Made by a program: the position numbers and the translations under genes. Under the pieces are notes generated by a model. The model ran no database searches, was not told the origin of the DNA, and saw only the letters and a program-made list of their open reading frames with translations. Below, piece by piece: positions 15,523 through 22,922 of a stretch of DNA of 27,225 nucleotides. How positions within the stretch are numbered: the stretch's first letter is position 1; the number at the start of each line of letters is the position of its first letter. Source of the stretch: an uncultured Gammaproteobacteria bacterium (GTDB lineage: Bacteria; Pseudomonadota; Gammaproteobacteria; GCA-002705445; GCA-002716945); NCBI GenBank assembly GCA_913041865.1, contig CAJWIW010000002.1, forward strand, positions 1-27,225, given 5' to 3'.

Positions 15523-16863
15523 ATGAAAATATTTAGTATTAGAGAGATAAATACCAAAATCAAATACGCAATTGAGCATCTATTTGATGATGATATATTA
15601 ATTAAAGGTGAGATACAGCCACCTAAAAAATATTCAAATGGCAGTCAATACTGCCAATTACTTGAGAAAACGGATAACAAACAATATCAAATTGCCTGCG
15701 TGATTCTAGGTTGGGAAAATCTCTCAGCTATAAATCTGCAAGAATTTAGCGGTCAAGAGGTGATAGTAACTGGGAAAATAGATTTCTATGACGGATCAGG
15801 TAGATTGCAAGTTAAAATTAACCATATTGAAATTTTCGGGGAAGGAGCGATAAGACAAAAGATTGAAAAGCTCAAAAAAAAGTTAGCTGATGAAGGTATA
15901 TTCAATAATGCAAGAACTGTCCCAGCCTATCCAGAAACAATAGGAGTAATTACGTCAGAGCAAGGTGCTGTGATACATGATGTTCAATCAGCAATAAACC
16001 GAAGATTTCCTATCTCAAACATCTTACTTTACCCCTCTATAGTTCAAGGTGAAACAGCTGCTAAATGTATCATAAGACAATTACAAAAAGCTAATGAAGA
16101 CAAGATATCTGACGTTATGTTGATCGTAAGAGGTGGTGGAAGTTTCTTTGATCTCATGCCATTTAATGATGAAACTCTCGTTAGAGAAATTTATAATTCA
16201 AAAATACCTATTGTGACTGGTATAGGTCATGAGCCAGATATTACTCTTGCTGACTATGCATCAGATAAATCAACTCCAACACCAACTGCTGCTGCTGAAT
16301 ATGTAACACCTAATAGTGATGATATCATTAATAGTATAAATATTTCATGTTTAAGTTTTTCTGAAATATTTAAAAGAAAGATAACAGAATATAAAAACCA
16401 AACTGAAAATACTTTATTATCAATTAAACAATTCAATCCTAAACAAATAATCAAAAATAATCATGAGGAGCGTAAACGGTTAGAGAAAACGCTTATGATC
16501 AAACTTAGAGTAAAATTGGATAATATCTCATCAAATATAAAGTTATCTAGAATAAGATTAAGCTCAAATCTCAAAAATCTGAATCAAGCTCTTCAGTTGT
16601 CAAAAAAATCAGTCTCAGGCTTAGAAAAAAGTATAAGTGAAAAGAAAGAACTTCTGCTAATAAAAAAAAGGGGTTACATTAATAGTTTGACCAGCATGAT
16701 ATCTTCTTATGATCCATCATATAACCTGAAGCGTGGTTTTAGCATAATTAGATCTAAAGATCGTAAAATTGTTAAATCAATCAAGGTATTCAAAAATACT
16801 GGAATTGATTCAATAGAGCTCTCAGATGGTTCAGTTAAAGTTAAGAATGTTGAAATTGAATAA
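15523..16863 (+). CDS. xseA: Exodeoxyribonuclease VII large subunit
   Basis: Catalytic subunit of ExoVII, a single-strand nuclease that trims DNA in both directions and acts in mismatch repair. The 446-residue product has an N-terminal OB fold (about 1-100), then the catalytic core with GVITSEQGAVIHDV, VRGGGSFFDLMPFND, GIGHEPDITLADYASD and TPTAAAEYV. A long charged helical region (about 270-400) binds the small subunit, and the usual C-terminal segment with RGFSII follows. No ribosome site is visible before the ATG. The small-subunit gene xseB is not in the window. Divergent from guaB. Confidence 0.95.
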   Translation: MKIFSIREINTKIKYAIEHLFDDDILIKGEIQPPKKYSNGSQYCQLLEKTDNKQYQIACVILGWENLSAINLQEFSGQEVIVTGKIDFYDGSGRLQVKINHIEIFGEGAIRQKIEKLKKKLADEGIFNNARTVPAYPETIGVITSEQGAVIHDVQSAINRRFPISNILLYPSIVQGETAAKCIIRQLQKANEDKISDVMLIVRGGGSFFDLMPFNDETLVREIYNSKIPIVTGIGHEPDITLADYASDKSTPTPTAAAEYVTPNSDDIINSINISCLSFSEIFKRKITEYKNQTENTLLSIKQFNPKQIIKNNHEERKRLEKTLMIKLRVKLDNISSNIKLSRIRLSSNLKNLNQALQLSKKSVSGLEKSISEKKELLLIKKRGYINSLTSMISSYDPSYNLKRGFSIIRSKDRKIVKSIKVFKNTGIDSIELSDGSVKVKNVEIE

Positions 16864-16919
16864 AAAAATTCTTGATATCCATCCTACATAGATGCAGAAT
16901 GATTACTTATAATATTATT

Positions 16920-17348
16920 ATGAAAAAAGACTTATCAAAATTCCTTGACTTTAAGCCATATAAGCCCTCAAAAGGCGAAGAGTATATGAATCCTAAACAG
17001 ATTAATCATTTTAAAAAAATTCTTTTAGAGTGGAAAAATATGCTTATGAAAGAGGCCGAAAAAACTGTTGAGCATATGAAAAAGGATTCTACTAAACTTT
17101 CAGATCCTAATGATGCTGCTACACAAGAGGAAGAATTTAGATTAGAACTAAGAACAAGAGATCGTGAAAGGAAGCTCATCATGAAAATTGATCAAGCTCT
17201 CCAAAGGGTTGATGACGGTTTGTATGGTTTTTGTGAGGATACAGGAGAGCCCATTGGGATTAAGAGACTAGAGGCAAGACCAATAGCCACCTTATGTATT
17301 GAAGCACAGGAAAGGCACGAAAAGCTGGAAAAATCTCAAATAGATTAA
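16920..17348 (+). CDS. dksA: RNA polymerase-binding factor DksA, zinc-free type
   Basis: DksA enters the RNA polymerase secondary channel and, with ppGpp, tunes rRNA and amino-acid promoters. The 142-residue product has GEEYMN, the coiled coil with tip acidic residues Asp62 and Asp65 in SDPNDAA, TQEEEFRLELRTRDRERKL, and the C-terminal helix. The zinc site is incomplete: Cys105-x2-Thr108, 17 residues, Cys126-x2-Ala129 instead of four Cys. This C-x2-T-x17-C-x2-A pattern matches Pseudomonas DksA2 and alphaproteobacterial DksA, which work without zinc. I start at ATG 16920 because the conserved part begins soon after; TTG 16872 and ATG 16899 would add unconserved residues. TATAAT at 16908-16913 would start transcription about at the ATG. 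It is followed 7 bp later by acs. Confidence 0.9.
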   Translation: MKKDLSKFLDFKPYKPSKGEEYMNPKQINHFKKILLEWKNMLMKEAEKTVEHMKKDSTKLSDPNDAATQEEEFRLELRTRDRERKLIMKIDQALQRVDDGLYGFCEDTGEPIGIKRLEARPIATLCIEAQERHEKLEKSQID

Positions 17349-17355
17349 TGAATTA

Positions 17356-19293
17356 ATGTCTATTATTGAATCTAATCTTGATGAAAAAAGATCTTTCTCA
17401 CCGAGCAAGCATTCAAAAGGTAACGCCAATCTCACAAAAGAAGACCTAATAAAACTTAATAAACAATTTCACACTGACAATAATAAAACATGGGCTGACC
17501 TTGCTAATACACACATACTCTGGGATAAAAACTTCACTAATGTGGTGTCAGGCGAGGCTCCATTTTACAAGTGGTTTTCTGATGGAAGATTAAATGTATC
17601 TAAAAATTGTGTAGACCGCCATATCAATAAAAAAAATTCTGCAATAATCCATATAGCTGAAAATGGTGAAAGAAGGGTCTTGTCATACTCGGAATTATAT
17701 GCATACGTTAATAAATTTTCTTATGCCCTCAGCCAATTAGGATTGTGCTGTGGTGATAGAGTGATTATCTACATGCCTACTATACCAGAATCAATAGTAG
17801 CAATGTTATCTTGTGCTAGACTGGGTTTAATACATTCTGTAGTATTCGCTGGGTTTTCAGCAAACGCACTCAGGGAGCGCATAGTAGATTGTAAAGCTAA
17901 GATAGTCATTACTGTTGATGCTTTCAAAAGATCAGGAAAAATTATCAACTCAAAAGATATCGTAGACAATGCAATAAAAGTGGATTGTGATTTTGTTGAG
18001 AATGTTATTGTTTATGAGAATCATGCATCATTATCTGATAAAAAATCAAGAGATCTTGTTTGGGATGATATTTTGCCTACATGTGATATTAATGTTGAAC
18101 CAATATCGATGAGTTCGGATTCATTATTATTCATTCTATATACATCTGGTTCAACTGGAAAACCAAAAGGTATAATGCATGCTTCAGGAGGATATCTTCT
18201 AAATTGTATTCTTACCAATAAATGGGTATTTGATCTTAAAGATCAGGATATTTTTTGGTGCACAGCAGACATAGGATGGATTACTGGGCATAGCTATGTA
18301 GTTTACGGGCCTCTAGCATGCGGCGCCACAATTTTGATTTATGATGGTGCTCCTTTATTTCCACACTCCAATAGATTTTGGGAGATTATTCAAGATAATA
18401 AAGTATCTATTTTCTACACAGCGCCAACAGCTATAAGAACATTAATGAAAGTCGGCGAAGACGAACCTAAAAACTATAATCTTAAATCTCTCAGGATCCT
18501 TGGAACTGTAGGTGAGCCTATTAATCCTAAAGCATGGATGTGGTACTATGAGAAAATCGGAAACGGTCAATGTCCCATAGTTGATACTTGGTGGCAAACT
18601 GAAACTGGAGCAAACATGATAGCACCCATCCCAGGTATAAACACTCTTATCCCAGGTACTTGTACCAGTGCTCTACCCGGTATAGATGCAACCATCGTTG
18701 ATGTAAATGGCGCCCAACTCACTCAGCCCAATCAAGGAGGTGATCTAGTTATAAAAAAACCTTGGCCATCTATGTTAACAGGAATTTGGGGTGATGATGA
18801 AAGATACGTGCAAACATATTGGTCAAAATATTCATCAAAATATTATGTTACTGGGGACACGGCAAGATATGATGAGAATGGTAATATATGGATTATGGGT
18901 AGATCTGATGATGTTGTAAATGTATCTGGACACAGACTGGGAACTATGGAGATAGAATCTGCTCTGGTTTCTCATGAATTAGTCGCCGAAGCTGCGGTAG
19001 TAAGCTACAAGCATGAAATAAAAGGAGAGGCTATACACGCATTTATATCACTAAAAAATAATCCAAAAAATAAAAATGAATTAGCAGATATTTTAAGAGA
19101 ATGGGTATCAATTAAAATCGGATCCATAGCAAAACCTGAGAGAGTGTCTTTCTCTGATTCTCTTCCAAAAACTAGATCCGGTAAAATCATGAGACGTCTA
19201 TTGCGTAATCTTGCAAGAAATGAGAGAGTTACTGGCGACACGTCAACCCTTGAAAATGAGTCAATTATCGATCAGTTAAAAGAAATAGTGTGA
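17356..19293 (+). CDS. acs: Acetyl-CoA synthetase (AMP-forming)
   Basis: Activates acetate to acetyl-CoA via acetyl-AMP, in the cytoplasm. The 645-residue product matches the family length (652 in E. coli). Visible are the N-terminal ACAS domain (WFSDGRLNVSKNCVDRH), the P-loop YTSGSTGKPKGIMH, ADIGWITGHSYVVYGPL, VDTWWQTETG (A5 motif), YVTGDTARYDENG, and the C-terminal LPKTRSGKIMRR, whose Lys is the one acetylated to switch the enzyme off in other bacteria. Acetyl-CoA synthetase is preferred to propionyl-CoA synthetase on these motifs. It follows dksA by 7 bp and probably shares its message. It converges on pnp with an 11-bp gap and no visible terminator. Confidence 0.95.
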   Translation: MSIIESNLDEKRSFSPSKHSKGNANLTKEDLIKLNKQFHTDNNKTWADLANTHILWDKNFTNVVSGEAPFYKWFSDGRLNVSKNCVDRHINKKNSAIIHIAENGERRVLSYSELYAYVNKFSYALSQLGLCCGDRVIIYMPTIPESIVAMLSCARLGLIHSVVFAGFSANALRERIVDCKAKIVITVDAFKRSGKIINSKDIVDNAIKVDCDFVENVIVYENHASLSDKKSRDLVWDDILPTCDINVEPISMSSDSLLFILYTSGSTGKPKGIMHASGGYLLNCILTNKWVFDLKDQDIFWCTADIGWITGHSYVVYGPLACGATILIYDGAPLFPHSNRFWEIIQDNKVSIFYTAPTAIRTLMKVGEDEPKNYNLKSLRILGTVGEPINPKAWMWYYEKIGNGQCPIVDTWWQTETGANMIAPIPGINTLIPGTCTSALPGIDATIVDVNGAQLTQPNQGGDLVIKKPWPSMLTGIWGDDERYVQTYWSKYSSKYYVTGDTARYDENGNIWIMGRSDDVVNVSGHRLGTMEIESALVSHELVAEAAVVSYKHEIKGEAIHAFISLKNNPKNKNELADILREWVSIKIGSIAKPERVSFSDSLPKTRSGKIMRRLLRNLARNERVTGDTSTLENESIIDQLKEIV

Positions 19294-19304
19294 ATTGTAT
19301 AGCT

Positions 19305-21377
19305 TTAATCAGCATCTTTCATTGTCAGCTTCACTCTTCCCTGTTTGTCCACCTCAAGTACTTTAACTCTAACTACATCGCCTTCTGATAGCACATCGCT
19401 GACATTGTTTACTCGATGTTGACTTATTTGAGATATATGTACTAGTCCATCTTGATTAGGTGTAATGCTGACAAAAGCACCAAAATCCATTATTTTGACA
19501 ACTTTACCTTCATATGTTTTGTTGACTTGTGGACCTTGAGTGATTTCCTCGATCATCTCTTTGGCTGCAGTACTAATTTTTTCATCAGTTGCAGCAATTT
19601 TTATTACTCCATCATCATTAATATCTATAACTGCGCCTGTTTGTTCAACAATCGATTTGATCGTTGCGCCGCCTTTTCCGATAACGGCTGCAATTTTTGA
19701 TTGATCTACTTTCATAGTAGTATATCGTGGTGCATACTGAGATGTCTCTTCTCTTGGTGCGCTGATCACTTTATTCATCTCCTCTAAAATATGGAGCCTC
19801 GCTTGCTTAGCTTGCTCTAAAGCTTGTGACATAATTTCAGATGTAATCCCATCTACCTTTATATCCATTTGTAAAGCATTAATGCCAGTAGCTGTTCCTG
19901 CTACTTTGAAATCCATATCACCGAGATGGTCTTCATCTCCAAGTATGTCAGTTAAAACAACAAACTTCTCTCCTTCTTTAACTAAGCCCATTGCTATACC
20001 TGCTACGGGTGCTGATAGAGGTACGCCTGCATCCATCATTGATAAGCTTGATCCGCAAACAGATGCCATGGAACTTGAACCATTAGATTCCATAATTTCT
20101 GAGACAACCCTAATTGTATATGGGAAGTCTTCCACTTTAGGGACAACTGCTTTGACTCCTCTTTTTGCAAGTTTTCCATGACCTATCTCTCTTCTTTTTG
20201 GTGACCCAGAAAATCCAATCTCCCCTACTGAGTATGCGGGAAAGTTATAATGAAAAATGAAAGTGTCATCTATCTTGCCATTAAGCGAGTCAATCATCTG
20301 TGCATCTTTTTCAGTACCTAGAGTTGTGACAACTAAAGCCTGAGTTTCTCCTCTAGTAAATAATGCTGAGCCATGTGTTCGAGGTAGAATGCCGACACGA
20401 ACATCAATTGGTCTTACCGTTACGGTATCCCTGCCATCAATTCTCTTTTCACCGTCTAAGATCCTTTTTCTAACTATATCTTTTTGGGATTTTTCGTAGA
20501 AAGCACTGACTAACTCTATTTTATCCTCATCATCTCCAGCCTCTGCCTGTAGTATCTCATTTTTGAGAGAACCAAGCTTTTCATTTCTATCTTGTTTTTT
20601 AGTTATTTGATATGCAGATGAGATTTGGTCTTTATATTTATTGAAGAAGAGCTCATATGAATCATTGTCAAAAACCACGGGATCCCATTCAATAGGTTGT
20701 ATATTTAATTCAGAATATAATTCATCAATAGCGCCTATAATAGGCTGCATAGCAGTATGACCGAAATTAACTGCGCCAAGCATTACTTCCTCGGACAAGC
20801 CTTTTGCTTCAGATTCTACCATCATCACCGCATTTTCTGTACCAGCTACAGTTAGATCTAAAAATGAATTTTTGAGCTCCTCATTTGTTGGGTTAAGTAT
20901 ATAATCATCACCGTTAAAACCTACTTTAACAGCACCAAGTGTTCCATTAAAAGGTAAACCAGAAAGTTTTACTGCTGCAGACGATGCAATCAGCGCTGGA
21001 ACTTCGGGATCAATTGTGGGGTTATGTGAGAGCAGTGTTAATGTGAGCTGCACCTCTCTAGTAAATAATGAATCAAATAAGGGCCTAAGTGGGCGGTCAA
21101 TCAACCTACTTATTAATGTCTCGCTTTCTGTTGGTCTACCCTCCCTCTTGAAGAATCCACCAGGTATTTTTCCTGCAGCATATGTTTTTTCAACGTAATT
21201 TACTGTTAGTGGGAAGAAGTCACGGTCACTATCTTTTTTATCAGCAACTAAAGTCGCTAATACAACCGTCCCTTCGATATCTACTAAAACAGAGCTATCG
21301 GATTGTTTCGCGATAAGACCAGTTTCAATATTTACAGATTGACTGCCGAGACTAAATTTTTTTGTGTGTGTTTTAAT
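19305..21377 (-). CDS. pnp: Polynucleotide phosphorylase, apparent ATT start
   Basis: Trimeric 3'-5' phosphorolytic exoribonuclease of mRNA decay. The product (690 residues from ATT 21377) has the first RNase PH domain, the alpha-helical linker, the second RNase PH domain with LGDEDHLGDMDFKVAGT, a KH domain (AAVIGKGGATIKSI) and an S1 domain (VKIMDFGAFVSI), ending KLTMKDAD. The first usual start codon in frame is TTG 21104, which falls inside the conserved RLIDRPLRPLF and would remove 91 residues. Hand translation upstream gives a fully conserved N-terminus (FSLGSQSVNIETGL, YAAGKIPGGFFKREGRP) back to ATT 21377. AAGGA lies seven bases before that codon, two bases after the rpsO stop. The frame is intact, so this is not a pseudogene. 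Confidence 0.93.
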   Translation of the reverse strand: MKTHTKKFSLGSQSVNIETGLIAKQSDSSVLVDIEGTVVLATLVADKKDSDRDFFPLTVNYVEKTYAAGKIPGGFFKREGRPTESETLISRLIDRPLRPLFDSLFTREVQLTLTLLSHNPTIDPEVPALIASSAAVKLSGLPFNGTLGAVKVGFNGDDYILNPTNEELKNSFLDLTVAGTENAVMMVESEAKGLSEEVMLGAVNFGHTAMQPIIGAIDELYSELNIQPIEWDPVVFDNDSYELFFNKYKDQISSAYQITKKQDRNEKLGSLKNEILQAEAGDDEDKIELVSAFYEKSQKDIVRKRILDGEKRIDGRDTVTVRPIDVRVGILPRTHGSALFTRGETQALVVTTLGTEKDAQMIDSLNGKIDDTFIFHYNFPAYSVGEIGFSGSPKRREIGHGKLAKRGVKAVVPKVEDFPYTIRVVSEIMESNGSSSMASVCGSSLSMMDAGVPLSAPVAGIAMGLVKEGEKFVVLTDILGDEDHLGDMDFKVAGTATGINALQMDIKVDGITSEIMSQALEQAKQARLHILEEMNKVISAPREETSQYAPRYTTMKVDQSKIAAVIGKGGATIKSIVEQTGAVIDINDDGVIKIAATDEKISTAAKEMIEEITQGPQVNKTYEGKVVKIMDFGAFVSITPNQDGLVHISQISQHRVNNVSDVLSEGDVVRVKVLEVDKQGRVKLTMKDAD

Positions 21378-21379
21378 AC

Positions 21380-21649
21380 CTACTTCCTTAAACCGAGTTC
21401 TTTAACAAGGTTTTCATAATCTTTAATATTCTTATTTTTCAGATACTTCATCAATGATTTTCTTTTCATTACCATTTTCAATAAGCCACGTTTCGAATGT
21501 ACATCTTTAGTATTTTTTGAAAAATGCTGAGTTAAGTTATTAATATTGGCTGTTAATAGAGCAATTTGCACTTCGCTCGAACCACAATCATTATCAGATT
21601 TACGGTGTTTTTTTACAATTTCTTCTTTAGTTTTGCTATCAAGAGCCAT
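21380..21649 (-). CDS. rpsO: 30S ribosomal protein S15
   Basis: Binds the central domain of 16S rRNA early in 30S assembly and often represses its own message. The 89-residue product is exactly the E. coli length with family residues: CGSSEVQIALLTANINNLTQHF, KRGLLKMV and a C-terminal LGLRK. I chose ATG 21649 because GGAG lies six bases upstream and the N-terminus then aligns; the open frame extends 21 residues further without conservation. The stop is only 2 bases before the pnp start. Confidence 0.96.
   Translation of the reverse strand: MALDSKTKEEIVKKHRKSDNDCGSSEVQIALLTANINNLTQHFSKNTKDVHSKRGLLKMVMKRKSLMKYLKNKNIKDYENLVKELGLRK
21384..21389 (-). promoter_or_regulatory. Ribosome binding site fixing the pnp ATT start
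   Basis: AAGGAA on the minus strand lies within the last codons of rpsO, seven bases before ATT 21377. Its spacing is ideal for that codon and for no ATG, GTG or TTG, so it decides the start of pnp. Confidence 0.65.
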
Positions 21650-21704
21650 AAACTTCTCCATTGACGTGTATTCTATCATCAGAATTAACTTATACAAACT
21701 ATTA

Positions 21705-22583
21705 TTAATCAATCTTCAATAATCTTTTTGGGAATACGATATTATCTCTTATGAAGCCAATACCAATAATCCTCTGAGAGGAGTTTTTAATTATTATTTC
21801 TTCGGAATCCAGTGATGATTCGAAGCTGATTTCGGATCCTTGGCGTAACGTGGCCTCATTACCATCGGAGACTTCAATCACAGGTATATTATTGACCATC
21901 TCAGCAATATCATAAAAACCTGTTGTTGAGTTGGTGTCTAAAGCTAAATCTCCTAATTGTACCATATTTTTCTCTTTAAAATGACCTACACCGATTCTTC
22001 TTAAGTCATCTGTTAATGTATAGATATTCAATATGTAACCAATATCTTCAACTAAAGTCCTTATGTAAGTACCTTTTGAACAAGATACCTCCACGTCTAA
22101 TGTATTACTGTTTATATCTATTATTTTTATATCATGGATAAATGTCTTTCTCTCTGGTCTTTCAATTTCGACACCTTGTCTAGCATATTGATATAGTTTT
22201 TTACCTTGGATTTTTACAGAACTAAACATGGGAGGTTTCTGAAAGTAAACACCGTGAAATTTTCTTAGTTTTTTTTTACAATCTTGCAAAGTCAATGAAG
22301 GAATTTTTCTTTTATCAAAGACTAAGGTTCCCTCATTATCACCAGTATTGCTTTTTACGCCTAATCTAATTTTTACCCTATAATATTTTATTGAGTTCTC
22401 CATAAATCTTGATAATTTAGTTGCTTCACCAATGACTATTGGAAGCATTCCTGTAGCTAATGGATCAAGAATACCAATGATTCCAGCTTTCTTAATCTTT
22501 AGTTTTTTTTTAACCTGGCTCAAAGCATTATTAGACGATATACCCTTTGGTTTGTCTATTAGTAGCAATGAACTTTTAGTCAT
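21705..22583 (-). CDS. truB: tRNA pseudouridine-55 synthase TruB
   Basis: Isomerises U55 in the T-loop of tRNAs and acts as a tRNA chaperone. The 292-residue product has LLLIDKPKGISSNNAL, the catalytic Asp40 in GILDPLATGMLP, KPPMFSSVKIQGKKLYQYARQG, and CSKGTYIRTLVEDIG. The usual GHTG before the catalytic loop reads GIIG: the normally near-invariant His (E. coli His43) is Ile35 and the following Thr is also Ile. Otherwise the fold looks complete. The start overlaps the rbfA stop by 8 bases, so coupling is likely, and rpsO follows after 55 bp. Confidence 0.94.
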   Translation of the reverse strand: MTKSSLLLIDKPKGISSNNALSQVKKKLKIKKAGIIGILDPLATGMLPIVIGEATKLSRFMENSIKYYRVKIRLGVKSNTGDNEGTLVFDKRKIPSLTLQDCKKKLRKFHGVYFQKPPMFSSVKIQGKKLYQYARQGVEIERPERKTFIHDIKIIDINSNTLDVEVSCSKGTYIRTLVEDIGYILNIYTLTDDLRRIGVGHFKEKNMVQLGDLALDTNSTTGFYDIAEMVNNIPVIEVSDGNEATLRQGSEISFESSLDSEEIIIKNSSQRIIGIGFIRDNIVFPKRLLKID

Positions 22584-22917
22584 GTTTTGTAAGATTTTCT
22601 AAAATTGATTCTATTTTATTTGAAGAAGAAAAGGATTTGTCATACGTAAATTTTAATGATGGTAATCTTTTTAAGTGTATTCTCTTAGCAAGAATATTTC
22701 TTATGTAAGAACTTGCTTTATTTAATTCTTTCTCAACTTTATTTATATCTTTATCTAATGATGTAAAAAAGATTTCTGAATATCTAAGATCTTTAGATAC
22801 CCTGACCCCGGATATAGTGACAAATGAGGATAATACTGGATTATCCAAATCTTTGATTAATAATTTTGCTATCTCCTTATGAAGTAAATCTTGAACTTTA
22901 TCAATTCTGGAAGACAT
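22576..22917 (-). CDS. rbfA: 30S ribosome-binding factor A
   Basis: Helps mature the 5' end of 16S rRNA and supports growth in the cold. The 113-residue protein has the KH-like RbfA fold with SRIDKVQDLLHKEIAKLL at the start, the central VSKDLRYSEIFFTSL and the RIHLKRLPSLKFTYD segment. It is a little shorter than E. coli RbfA (133), lacking part of the variable C-terminal tail. It lies between infB (5-bp gap) and truB (8-base overlap), the standard order. Confidence 0.93.
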   Translation of the reverse strand: MSSRIDKVQDLLHKEIAKLLIKDLDNPVLSSFVTISGVRVSKDLRYSEIFFTSLDKDINKVEKELNKASSYIRNILAKRIHLKRLPSLKFTYDKSFSSSNKIESILENLTKHD

Positions 22918-22922
22918 TGTAG

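Noticed and set aside
16872..16919. Longer DksA from TTG 16872 or ATG 16899
   Set aside because: The added residues are unconserved, and TATAAT at 16908-16913 suggests transcription begins after both.
19305..21104. pnp as a truncated gene starting at TTG 21104, or as a pseudogene
   Set aside because: The reading frame continues without a stop for 91 conserved residues upstream, so the gene is intact and only the start codon is unusual.
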